From: Alistipes onderdonkii
GTDB taxonomy: Bacteria; Bacteroidota; Bacteroidia; Bacteroidales; Rikenellaceae
Length of the DNA: 64,000 nucleotides
Reading direction: 5' to 3'
Assembly (NCBI RefSeq): GCF_025145285.1
Contig: NZ_CP102251.1
Coordinates: 1,364,001 to 1,428,000, forward strand
Numbering within the stretch: position 1 is the stretch's first letter; the number at the start of each line of letters is the position of its first letter. Below the pieces are notes generated by a model, which saw nothing but the letters and a program-made list of their open reading frames with translations, ran no database searches and had not been told where the DNA came from. Below, one piece after another: positions 1 through 8,460 of the stretch. A program made the translations under genes and the position numbers.

Positions 1-861
1 TTCGGCAACGACCCGCTGGGCTACACCCCCTCGGAACTGTGCATTTCGCACACGCTCGAATACGCCTATACCGACTGGTGCATCTCGCGCCTGGCCACGC
101 AGCTGGGCAAGCGGGAAGACGCCGCCCTCTACGCCGCCAAAGGGCAGGCCTACCGCAATATCTTCGACCGGGAGAAGGGGTGGTTCCGCCCGCGCCGCGC
201 CGACGGAGGGTGGGAGCCGTGGCCCGAGAACGCCCGCACCACCGAGTGGTACGGCTGCATCGAGTCGAACCCCTATCAGCAGGGATGGTTCGTGCCGCAC
301 GACGTCGAGGGCATGGTATCGCTCATGGGCGGGCGCGAAGCCGTCCTGCGCGACCTCACGGAGTTCTTCGACAAAACCCCGTCGGACATGCTCTGGAACG
401 ACTACTACAACCACGCCAACGAACCCGTCCACCTCGTGCCGTTCCTCTTCAACCGGCTCGGGCAGCCGTGGCAGACCCAGAAATGGACGCGCCACATCTG
501 CGAAAAGGCCTACGCCGACAAGGTCGAGGGGATCGTGGGCAACGAGGACGCCGGACAGATGTCGGCCTGGTACGTGCTCGCGGCCGCGGGCCTGCATCCC
601 GCCTGCCCGGGCGACACGCGGATGGAGATCACCAGCCCCGTCTTCGACCGCATCGAACTGCGCCTCGACCCGGCCTACGCGCCGGGCGGGACATTCACCG
701 TCGTGGCGCACGGGAACAGCTCCTCGAACGTCTACATCCAGCGGGCGGTGCTCAACGGCAGGGAGCACACGGCATCCCACATCGACTTCGCCGACATTGC
801 GGCCGGAGGGACGCTCGAACTCTACATGGGCGACACCCCCAACACCCGGTGGGGCATATAG
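1..861 (+). CDS. GH92 alpha-mannosidase family, C-terminal part (5' end outside window)
   Basis: The reading frame is open from base 1 and ends with TAG at 861, so the window holds about 286 C-terminal residues of a protein that normally has 720-780. The GH92 catalytic-domain signatures are visible: NEP (the Glu codon at 421-423 aligns with the general acid of the family) and GNEDAGQMSAWY, whose acidic residues match the calcium/base region of GH92. GH92 enzymes are calcium-dependent inverting exo-alpha-mannosidases, usually periplasmic or surface-located, that trim mannose from N-glycans or yeast mannan. Two further GH92 genes and an SGNH hydrolase follow on the same strand, with 50 bp to the next, so this is probably one transcription unit. 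Linkage specificity cannot be read from the fragment. Confidence 0.93.
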   Translation, partial: FGNDPLGYTPSELCISHTLEYAYTDWCISRLATQLGKREDAALYAAKGQAYRNIFDREKGWFRPRRADGGWEPWPENARTTEWYGCIESNPYQQGWFVPHDVEGMVSLMGGREAVLRDLTEFFDKTPSDMLWNDYYNHANEPVHLVPFLFNRLGQPWQTQKWTRHICEKAYADKVEGIVGNEDAGQMSAWYVLAAAGLHPACPGDTRMEITSPVFDRIELRLDPAYAPGGTFTVVAHGNSSSNVYIQRAVLNGREHTASHIDFADIAAGGTLELYMGDTPNTRWGI

Positions 862-911
862 GCAACAACAGGACGAACCTAATCATATCACTAAAAATAG
901 ACGACAAACCT

Positions 912-3236
912 ATGGAAAACACCGTCAACAAAGACCGCAGCCGGCTGCGGTCATCGCTCAGGCGGATCGCCGCGGCAGGCCTCTTCGGCCTCTGCTCGCT
1001 GTCGGCCGCCTTCGCGCAGAAACAGGACTACGTGCAATACGTGAACACGCTGCAGGGCACCGACTCGAAATTCGAACTGAGCTACGGCAACACTTACGCC
1101 ACGACCGGCATGCCCTACGGGATGCACACCTGGGGCGCACAGACCGGCCCCAACGGCGAAGGCTGGAAATACCAGTACTCGGTCGACAAGATCCGCGGAT
1201 TCCAACAGGCGCACCAGTGCAGCCCGTGGATGAGCGACTATGCGGTCTATTCGCTCATGCCCGAGGTCGGGGAGCTGGTCGTAAACGAGGACGCGCGTGC
1301 GTCGAAATTCAGCCACGCAAACGAGATCGCCAAACCGCACTATTACCGGGTGACGCTCGACAACGGCATCACCACCGAAATGGCACCCACCACGCGCGGC
1401 GTGCACCTGCGCTTCACCTATCCCCGGAAAGGCGACGCCTACCTGGTGCTGGACGGCTATTTCGCCATGAGCGAAATGAAGATCGACCCCGCCAAACGGC
1501 AGATCTCGGGGTGGGTGAACAACCAGCGTTTCGTCAACCACCCCGAAACCTTCCGCAACTATTTCGTCATCCAGTTCGACCGGCCGTTCGAGGAGTACGG
1601 GCTCTGGGAGAACGAGCATGACGAACGCTTCCCGGGCATGACCGAGGGCGAAGGCAAGGGCTACGGGGCCTACGTGCGCTTCAAGGCCGGCACCAAAGTG
1701 CAGGCCAAGGCCGCCTCGTCCTACATCAGCCCCGAGCAGGCGCTGCTCACGCTCGACCGCGAACTGGGCGCCGACAAGAACCTCGAAGCGACCAAAAAAC
1801 GCGGCGCCGAGACGTGGAACGCCCTGCTGGGCCGCATCGCGGTCGAAGGCGGCACCGACGAGGAAATCCGCACCTTCTATTCGTGCCTGTTCCGCGCCAA
1901 CCTCTTCTCGCGCAAGTTTTACGAACGCGACGCCGAGGGCAACCCCTACTATTACAGCCCCTACGACGGCAAGGTACACGCCGGCTACATGTATACCGAC
2001 AACGGTTTCTGGGATACGTTCCGTTCGCAGTTCCCGCTGACCAACATCCTGCACCCGACGATGCAGGGACGCTACATGAACGCCCTGCTGGCGGCACAGG
2101 AGCAGTGCGGCTGGCTGCCATCGTGGTCGGCGCCCGGCGAGACGGGCGGCATGATCGGCAACCACGCCATTTCGCTGCTGACCGACGCATGGGCCAAAGG
2201 CATCCGCACGTTCGACCCCCAAAAGGCGCTGGAAGCCTACGCCAAGGAGGCGATGAACAAAGGCCCGTGGGGCGGTGCCAACGGCCGCGCGGGATGGAAG
2301 GAGTACTGGCAGCTGGGATACGTCTCCTACCCCGAGTCGATGGGCTCGACGGCACAGACGCTCGAATACGCCTACGACGATTTCTGCGGCTACCAGCTGG
2401 CGCGCATGACCGGCAACAAGTTCTACGAGGAGATCTTCTCGCGCGTGATGTATAACTACCGCAACGTCTTCGACAAGGAGTCGGGCTTCATGCGCGGCCG
2501 CCTCAAGGACGGCAGCTGGCTCGCACCCTTCGACCCCTACGAGTGGGGCGGCCCCTACTGCGAAGGCAACGCCTGGCACTACAACTGGTCGGTATTCCAC
2601 GACGTGCAGGGGCTCATCAACCTCTACGGCAGCGACGAGGCGTTCACCGCCAAGATCGACTCGGTATTCACCGTGCCGAACGTCATCCGTCCGGGCACCT
2701 ACGGCGGCATGATCCACGAGATGAAGGAGATGGAACTGGCCGGCATGGGGCAGTACGCCCACGGCAACCAGCCCATCCAGCATATGATCTACCTGTACAG
2801 CTACGCCGGCCAGCCGTGGAAGACCCAATACTGGTCGCGGCAGATTACCGGGCGGCTCTACAACTCCTCGGAGCGCGGCTATCCGGGCGACGAAGACCAG
2901 GGCGGCATGTCCTCGTGGTATATTTTGAGCTCGCTGGGCATTTACAGCGTCTGCCCCGGCACCGACCAGTACGTATTGGGCAGCCCCGTGTTCCGCAAGG
3001 CGACCATCACGATGGAGGACGGCCGGAAGTTCGTCATCGAGGCCGACGGCAACTCGCAGCAGAACGTCTATATCCAGTCCGCGACGCTCAACGGCAAGCC
3101 GCTCGACAAGAATTACATCACCTACAAGGACATCGCCGACGGCGGCGTCATGCGCCTGGTAATGGGCCCCGAGCCCAACAAGGAGCGCGGCACGGGCAAG
3201 GATGCGGCTCCCTTCTCGCTTTCCAAACCCGAATGA
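912..3236 (+). CDS. GH92 family protein with Gln in place of the acid Glu
   Basis: 774 residues. The start chosen is the ATG at 912, which gives an N-terminal signal peptide ending near AAFAQ; the frame is open further upstream but that part overlaps the preceding gene. Family signatures are present: the N-terminal VNTLQGTDS and TGMPYGMHTWG region, WSAPGETGGMIGNHA, and near the C terminus GDEDQGGMSSWY. The short motif that reads NEP in both neighbouring GH92 genes reads NQP here (Gln620). In characterised GH92 mannosidases that Glu is the general acid, and a Gln at this place is known from an actinobacterial GH92 acting on mannose-1-phosphate diesters. A mannosyl-phosphodiesterase activity is therefore possible, but this is inference. 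The stop codon overlaps an ATG (3233) that is in frame with the next gene. Confidence 0.92.
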   Translation: MENTVNKDRSRLRSSLRRIAAAGLFGLCSLSAAFAQKQDYVQYVNTLQGTDSKFELSYGNTYATTGMPYGMHTWGAQTGPNGEGWKYQYSVDKIRGFQQAHQCSPWMSDYAVYSLMPEVGELVVNEDARASKFSHANEIAKPHYYRVTLDNGITTEMAPTTRGVHLRFTYPRKGDAYLVLDGYFAMSEMKIDPAKRQISGWVNNQRFVNHPETFRNYFVIQFDRPFEEYGLWENEHDERFPGMTEGEGKGYGAYVRFKAGTKVQAKAASSYISPEQALLTLDRELGADKNLEATKKRGAETWNALLGRIAVEGGTDEEIRTFYSCLFRANLFSRKFYERDAEGNPYYYSPYDGKVHAGYMYTDNGFWDTFRSQFPLTNILHPTMQGRYMNALLAAQEQCGWLPSWSAPGETGGMIGNHAISLLTDAWAKGIRTFDPQKALEAYAKEAMNKGPWGGANGRAGWKEYWQLGYVSYPESMGSTAQTLEYAYDDFCGYQLARMTGNKFYEEIFSRVMYNYRNVFDKESGFMRGRLKDGSWLAPFDPYEWGGPYCEGNAWHYNWSVFHDVQGLINLYGSDEAFTAKIDSVFTVPNVIRPGTYGGMIHEMKEMELAGMGQYAHGNQPIQHMIYLYSYAGQPWKTQYWSRQITGRLYNSSERGYPGDEDQGGMSSWYILSSLGIYSVCPGTDQYVLGSPVFRKATITMEDGRKFVIEADGNSQQNVYIQSATLNGKPLDKNYITYKDIADGGVMRLVMGPEPNKERGTGKDAAPFSLSKPE

Positions 3237-3265
3237 ACCGATCGACAACCGAAATTCCGAAGGAC

Positions 3266-5425
3266 ATGTTCAAATCCCTGAAAACAGTATCCCTGTCGCT
3301 GGCGGCCCTCTTACTCGGGGCCGGCAGCGCCTGCGGGCAGCAAAGCGACAGCTACGCGCACAAGGTCAACACCCTGATCGGCACCCGGGGCGTGGGGCTG
3401 ACCTCGGGTTACCTCTATCCCGGGGCGACCTACCCGTTCGGCATGGTACAGTTCACGCCGACCTATTTCGCCAAGCGGGGCGGGTTCGTCATCAACCAGT
3501 TGAGCGGCGGCGGGTGCAGTCACATGGGTAATTTCCCGACCTTCCCCGTGACGGGGAAACTCGACTCTTCGCCCGAAAACATCCTCGACTACCGGGTCGG
3601 CATCTGCGGCGAACAAGGCCATGCCGGCTACTACGAAGCCACCGTGCAGGAGGCGGTCAAGGCGCGGCTCACCGTCACCGAGCGCACGGGCATGGCCCGC
3701 TATGAATACCCCGCGGGAGAGGCGTTCGGCACCGTGATCATCGGCGCGGGCATCGCCGCCACGCCGATCGAACAGGCCGCCGTCGTCATCACCGGCCCCA
3801 ACAGCTGCGAGGGCTATGCCGAAGGCGGCAGCTTCTGCGGCGTACGCACCCCGTACAAGGTCTACTTCGTCGCCGAGTTCGACACGCGGGCCGTCACGAC
3901 GGGCATCTGGAAAGAGGATCGGCTCACCCCCGGCGGACGTTTCGCCGAGGGGAGCGAATCGGGCGTCTACTTCACGTTCGACCTCACCGAGAACCGCAAC
4001 GTACAGTACAAGATCGGCGTTTCGTACGTCTCGGTGGAGAACGCCCGCGCAAACCTCGCGGCCGAAAACGCCGGGTGGGATTTCGCGGCCGTGCAGCACG
4101 CCGCCGAACGGAGGTGGAACGACTACCTGGGGCTGATCGAGGCCGAAGGCACCAACCCCGACCGCACGACCCAGTTCTACACGCACCTCTACCGCGTATT
4201 GATCCACCCCAACGTATGCAGCGACGTGAACGGCGAGTACATGGGCGCCGATTTCCGGGTGCACCGAAGCCGTTCGAAGCAGTACACCTCGTTCAGCAAC
4301 TGGGATACCTACCGCACGCAGATCCAGCTGCTCTCGATGCTGGCGCCCGACGTGGCGTCCGACGTGGTACTCTCGCACCAGCATTTCGCCGAGCAGTCGG
4401 GCGGCGCCTTTCCCCGCTGGGTGATGGCCAACATCGAGACCGGCATCATGCAGGGCGACCCCACGCCGATCCTGATCGCAAACGCCTGGGCGTTCGGCGC
4501 ACAGGACTACGACCCCTTCCCGCTGTTCCAGATCATGCGCAGGAACGCCGAGGTGCCGGGTGCCAAATCGCAGGACGTGGAAGAGCGCCCGGGCTTGAAA
4601 CAATACCTCGAAAAAGGGTACTACAACGCTTCGGAGCAGCTCGAATACACCTCGTCGGACTTCGCCATCGGGCAGTTCGCGCTGCACGCCTGCGGCGACG
4701 AATTCGCCAGCTGGCGCTATTTCCACTACGCCCGCTCGTGGAAAAACCTCTACAACCCCCAGACCGGCTGGCTGCAGTCGCGCAATGCCGACGGGTCGTG
4801 GAAACCGCTCGGCGAAGACTGGCGCGAATCGACCTATAAAAACTATTTCTGGATGGTGCCCTACGACCTGGCGGGGCTGATCGAAACGATGGGCGGCAAG
4901 GCCGCGGCCGAAAAGCGGCTCGACGAATTCTTCGTGCGCCTCGACGCGGGGTACAACGACCCGTGGTTCGCCTCGGGCAACGAGCCGAGCTTCCATATCC
5001 CGTGGGTCTACAACTGGCTCGGACGGCCGGACAAGACCTCGAAGGTCATCAACCGCATCCTCAACGAGCAGTACACGAGCGCCCCCGACGGGCTGCCGGG
5101 CAACGACGACCTGGGCACGATGGGAGCCTGGTACGTCTTCGCATGCACGGGGCTCTACCCCATGATCCCCGGCGTAGGCGGCTTCACGCTCAGCACCCCG
5201 GTCTTCGACAAGGTGGTCATCCACCTCAAGCACGGCGACATCACCATCACCGGGGGCTCGGAGAAACAAATCTACACCACGGCGCTCAAACTCGACGGAA
5301 AACCCTACGGCAGCACATGGATCGGCTGGGATGCGCTCCGCAACGGCGCGACGCTGGAATATACGACCTCGGCCAAACCGTCCGGAAACTGGGGCCGGAC
5401 ACAACTGCCGCCCTCGTACGAATAA
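3266..5425 (+). CDS. GH92 exo-alpha-mannosidase
   Basis: 719 residues from the ATG at 3266, which begins a clear signal peptide (MFKSLKTVSLSLAALLL, then GSACGQQ; a Cys near the cleavage site could also make it a lipoprotein). An in-frame ATG at 3233 overlaps the previous stop and would add 11 residues with no signal-peptide character, so it is less likely. The N-terminal beta-sandwich begins at HKVNTLIGTRG; the catalytic domain contains the acid motif GNEPS (Glu573) and GNDDLGTMGAWY, both canonical for GH92. It is expected to remove alpha-linked mannose in the periplasm or on the surface. It is third in a run of GH92 genes, so the three probably act on different linkages of the same glycan. 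Linkage is not predictable from sequence alone. Confidence 0.94.
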   Translation: MFKSLKTVSLSLAALLLGAGSACGQQSDSYAHKVNTLIGTRGVGLTSGYLYPGATYPFGMVQFTPTYFAKRGGFVINQLSGGGCSHMGNFPTFPVTGKLDSSPENILDYRVGICGEQGHAGYYEATVQEAVKARLTVTERTGMARYEYPAGEAFGTVIIGAGIAATPIEQAAVVITGPNSCEGYAEGGSFCGVRTPYKVYFVAEFDTRAVTTGIWKEDRLTPGGRFAEGSESGVYFTFDLTENRNVQYKIGVSYVSVENARANLAAENAGWDFAAVQHAAERRWNDYLGLIEAEGTNPDRTTQFYTHLYRVLIHPNVCSDVNGEYMGADFRVHRSRSKQYTSFSNWDTYRTQIQLLSMLAPDVASDVVLSHQHFAEQSGGAFPRWVMANIETGIMQGDPTPILIANAWAFGAQDYDPFPLFQIMRRNAEVPGAKSQDVEERPGLKQYLEKGYYNASEQLEYTSSDFAIGQFALHACGDEFASWRYFHYARSWKNLYNPQTGWLQSRNADGSWKPLGEDWRESTYKNYFWMVPYDLAGLIETMGGKAAAEKRLDEFFVRLDAGYNDPWFASGNEPSFHIPWVYNWLGRPDKTSKVINRILNEQYTSAPDGLPGNDDLGTMGAWYVFACTGLYPMIPGVGGFTLSTPVFDKVVIHLKHGDITITGGSEKQIYTTALKLDGKPYGSTWIGWDALRNGATLEYTTSAKPSGNWGRTQLPPSYE

Positions 5426-5459
5426 ATCCGCTCACCAAAACACAACAAACCGCATAACC

Positions 5460-6839
5460 ATGAAAAGAATCCTTCTATCCCTTGCGGCGGCGCTCTGCAT
5501 GAGCGCTTCCGCCGCGGCGCAGACCGTAGCGCCGTTCAAGGACGGCGACCGCGCCGTATTCCTCGGCAACAGCATCACCGACGGCGGCCACTACCACTCC
5601 TACATCTGGCTCTATTACATGACCCGCTTCCCGTACATGGATCTGCGGGTGATGAACGCCGGCATCGGCGGCGAGACCGCAGGCGACATGTACAAGCGCC
5701 TGGACGGCGACGTTCTCAGCAAACGCCCCACGGTGCTGACCGTGACCTTCGGCATGAACGACACGGGCTACATGGAATACAACGGCGACGATGCTGGGGC
5801 ATTCGGCGAAAAGAAGTACCGGGAGTGCTACGACAACTTCAAGAAGATGGAGAAGCGCCTGCAAACCCTCGACGGCGTGCGGGTGGTGATGCTCGGGGGT
5901 TCGCCCTACGACGAAACGGCCCAAATCGAGAACAACGCCCCGCTGCGGGGCAAGAACGCCGTGATGGATCGCGTCGTCGGGTTCCAGAAGGAGTCGGCTG
6001 CAGCCAACGGCTGGGAGTTCGTGGATTTCAGCGCCCCGATGGTCGAAATCGGCCGGCGCGTGCAGGCCGGACAACCTTCGTTCTCGCTGTCGATGGGCGA
6101 CCGCATCCACCCGGACAACGACGGGCACATGGTGATGGCCTACCTCTACCTCAAGGCACAGGGCTTTGCCGGCAGGGAGGTGGCCGACGTGCAAATCGAC
6201 GCGGCGAAGGCGAAGGTTCTCAAGGCTGGCAACTGCGAGATCACCGGCCTGCGCAGGAACGGCCGCGAAATCTCGTTCGACTACCTGGCCGAAGCCCTGC
6301 CCTACCCGCTCGACACCCTGACGCACGGGATGGGATCCAAGCGCAGCCAGGCCGAGGCCACGAAGCTGGTTCCCTTCATCGAGGAGATGAACCGCGAAAT
6401 GCTGACCGTCAAGGGGCTGAAAGGCGACTACACGCTTTACATCGACGGCGAGCGGATCGGCACCTGGAGCGGCAAACAGCTAGGCGAAGGCATCAACCTC
6501 GCGGAGCAGCAGACGCCGCAGTACCGGCAGGCGATGGAGGTGATGCACCTGAACGAATACCGCTGGGAAATCGAACGCAACTTCCGCGACTACGCCTGGG
6601 TGCAGTACGATTTCTTCCAGAACAAGGGGCTGCTCGACGCCAACGACGCACATGCCGTGAGCGTGCTCGACGCGGAAAAAGGAAAGAACATCTGGCTCCA
6701 GATCCACCGCGAAAACTACGCCAAGCTCATGCTCCCGCATGTCCGCGAGGCACGCGCGCAGCAGATGGAACTGCTCGTGGAGACCATCTACGAGATCAAC
6801 AAGCCGCAGACGCGCAAGGTCGTACTGCGCCCGAACTGA
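5460..6839 (+). CDS. SGNH/GDSL-family hydrolase, secreted
   Basis: 459 residues with a signal peptide (MKRILLSLAAALCMSASAAAQ). The SGNH blocks are easy to see: GNSIT (nucleophile Ser) near residue 35, NAGIGGET (oxyanion Gly), FGMND (Asn), and DRIHPD near residue 220 (catalytic Asp/His). The first ~250 residues form the esterase domain; the rest is a C-terminal extension of unrecognised type. Such proteins in polysaccharide loci are usually carbohydrate O-deacetylases. It lies 34 bp after the third GH92 gene and is followed at once by a terminator-like hairpin, so it is probably the last gene of that operon. The substrate, an O-acetyl group on the mannose-containing glycan, is inference. Confidence 0.88.
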   Translation: MKRILLSLAAALCMSASAAAQTVAPFKDGDRAVFLGNSITDGGHYHSYIWLYYMTRFPYMDLRVMNAGIGGETAGDMYKRLDGDVLSKRPTVLTVTFGMNDTGYMEYNGDDAGAFGEKKYRECYDNFKKMEKRLQTLDGVRVVMLGGSPYDETAQIENNAPLRGKNAVMDRVVGFQKESAAANGWEFVDFSAPMVEIGRRVQAGQPSFSLSMGDRIHPDNDGHMVMAYLYLKAQGFAGREVADVQIDAAKAKVLKAGNCEITGLRRNGREISFDYLAEALPYPLDTLTHGMGSKRSQAEATKLVPFIEEMNREMLTVKGLKGDYTLYIDGERIGTWSGKQLGEGINLAEQQTPQYRQAMEVMHLNEYRWEIERNFRDYAWVQYDFFQNKGLLDANDAHAVSVLDAEKGKNIWLQIHRENYAKLMLPHVREARAQQMELLVETIYEINKPQTRKVVLRPN

Positions 6840-6862
6840 TCCGGGCAGGCTGCAAACAAGTG

Positions 6863-6894
6863 AAGGGGAGGCCGATGCGGCCTCCCCTTGTTTT
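6863..6894 (+). terminator. Terminator hairpin after the GH92 operon
   Basis: A 12-bp inverted repeat (AAGGGGAGGCCG, loop ATG, CGGCCTCCCCTT) is followed by TGTTTT. It lies 24 bp after the SGNH stop codon and between convergent genes, so it may also serve the sulfatase gene on the other strand. Confidence 0.75.
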
Positions 6895-6952
6895 ATCCGG
6901 ATGCTCCCGGTGGCGGCGTGCATCCGCCCCACGACCGAGGGCGGGGCGGGAT

Positions 6953-8284
6953 TTACTCCTTGTCCTTCCCCAGCGAAGCCTCGTAGGCCCTGCGCAGCGC
7001 GAGCAGCTCCTGCGCCTTTTCGGGATACCTGTCGATCAGGTTCTCCGATTCGGTGCGGTCGATCTTCAGGTTGGTCAGGTACAGCCCTTCGAGCGTCTTG
7101 TTCCTGTCGTTGGGCAACACGTCGATCGCATTGCAGATCAGCTTCCAATCGCCCCGGCGCACGGCCCACTGCCTCTCGAAATCGAAGTGCAGCACGTCGT
7201 GCGGCGAAGCTGCGGCACCGTCGCGGATCAGCGGCACGATGCTCGCCCCGTCCACGTCGATCCCCGAGGCATCCAGCCCGCACAGGTCGAGCAGCGTCGG
7301 GAACCAGTCGATATTCATCGCCACCTGATCCCGGACTTCCCCTGCCGGAAGGTGCCCCGGCCAGCTGATGACGGCCGGCACGCGGATTCCGCCCTCGAAA
7401 AGCGAAAACTTGCCGCCCCGGTAGTCCCCGCAGTAACCGCCCCCGCCGAAAGTCCGCACCTCGGTGCTGTGCCCGTTGTCGGACTGGAAGACGATGATCG
7501 TATCGTCGGTCAGTCCCTGCGCATCGAGGAACGTGCGCAATTCGCCCAGGTAGTCGTCGAACGTGGAGACGAACGCGGCGTACATGCGCCGCGGATCGGG
7601 CAGTCCGGCGTAGTAATCCAACCACTTCTCCTTGGGTTGCAGCGGGTAGTGCGGGATGTTGACCGCCCAGTAGAGGAAGAAGGGCTGCCTGCGATCCCCC
7701 GCCCGGATGAACTCCTTGACTTCGCGCAGGGTCTCCTCGGTGAAGAACCGCCCCTCGTAGTGGATCTCCTCTCCGTTGCGCCAGAGGTCGTGGACATTGG
7801 GGCCGCCCCAGTAATAGAAATGCGAGTAGCTGTCGATGCACCCGCCCAGGAATCCCCAGAAATAGTCGAAGCCCCGGTTGTTGGGGGCATATTCGGGACG
7901 GGAGCCCAGGTGCCACTTGCCGATGCAGGCCGTCCGGTAGCCGTTGGCCTTCATGCGCTGGGCGACGGTCTCCTTTTCGGGCGGGAAGCCCGTCCAGCCC
8001 GCATTGCCGGTCAGGCCGGCGCGCGCGGCGAACTGCCCGGTCATCAGGCCGGCGCGCGAGGCGGAGCTCACGGGCGCGGCGTAGAACTGCGTGAAGCGCA
8101 CGCCGCTCGCGGCCAGCGCATCCATGTTGGGCGTACAAAGGTCGGGCGCCCCGTAGCAGTTCACGTCCAGCGTACCGTGGTCGTCCGTGTAGATGACGAT
8201 GACGTTGGGCGCCGCTGCCTGCGCCGAAGCCGCACCGGCCAGCAGCAGGCCGCCGGCACCCAGCATGAGTTGTCTCCTATCCAT
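6953..8284 (-). CDS. S1-family sulfatase (serine-type maturation site)
   Basis: 443 residues from the ATG at 8284; a TTG three codons upstream is a weaker start. A short Tat-like or Sec signal (MDRRQLMLGAGGLLLAGAASAQA) precedes the sulfatase core, which starts at PNVIVIYTDDHG with the two metal-binding Asp residues. The maturation motif is S73-S-A-S-R, so the catalytic formylglycine would have to be made from Ser by an anaerobic sulfatase-maturating enzyme, which is not encoded in this window. Other family features include GKWHLG and FQSDNGH. The product would hydrolyse a sulfate ester on a glycan in the periplasm. It lies downstream of and co-directional with the MFS transporter gene. Confidence 0.92.
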   Translation of the reverse strand: MDRRQLMLGAGGLLLAGAASAQAAAPNVIVIYTDDHGTLDVNCYGAPDLCTPNMDALAASGVRFTQFYAAPVSSASRAGLMTGQFAARAGLTGNAGWTGFPPEKETVAQRMKANGYRTACIGKWHLGSRPEYAPNNRGFDYFWGFLGGCIDSYSHFYYWGGPNVHDLWRNGEEIHYEGRFFTEETLREVKEFIRAGDRRQPFFLYWAVNIPHYPLQPKEKWLDYYAGLPDPRRMYAAFVSTFDDYLGELRTFLDAQGLTDDTIIVFQSDNGHSTEVRTFGGGGYCGDYRGGKFSLFEGGIRVPAVISWPGHLPAGEVRDQVAMNIDWFPTLLDLCGLDASGIDVDGASIVPLIRDGAAASPHDVLHFDFERQWAVRRGDWKLICNAIDVLPNDRNKTLEGLYLTNLKIDRTESENLIDRYPEKAQELLALRRAYEASLGKDKE

Positions 8285-8366
8285 ATCGGTCAATTTTTAA
8301 AGTAAGGCAAACCGGAGCCGCTCCGCGGCGGCAGCATTCCCGATACGGGCGGGGCCGCCATACCCG

Positions 8367-8389
8367 GGGCACAGGCCCGGCCTGTGCCC
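8367..8389. repeat. Inverted repeat between MFS and sulfatase genes
   Basis: A perfect 9-bp stem (GGGCACAGG / CCTGTGCCC) with a 5-nt loop lies in the 176-bp gap between two co-directional genes. There is no T-run, so it is more likely an intercistronic RNA hairpin than a strong terminator. Confidence 0.5.
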
Positions 8390-8460
8390 TCCGGCAGCGA
8401 CGGAGCCCCTCCGCATCGTCCCGGCCCGGGGCTGTCCCTCTTGCCCCCGTGCCGGGTATC

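Noticed and set aside
951..3248. Very long open frame on the strand opposite the second GH92 gene
   Set aside because: It is a shadow caused by high GC and codon bias. The peptide is rich in Val, Arg, Gly and Ala without domains. Similar mirror frames lie opposite most large genes here (3311-5404, 19026-23237, 30176-32419, 43165-45258, 49648-52359).
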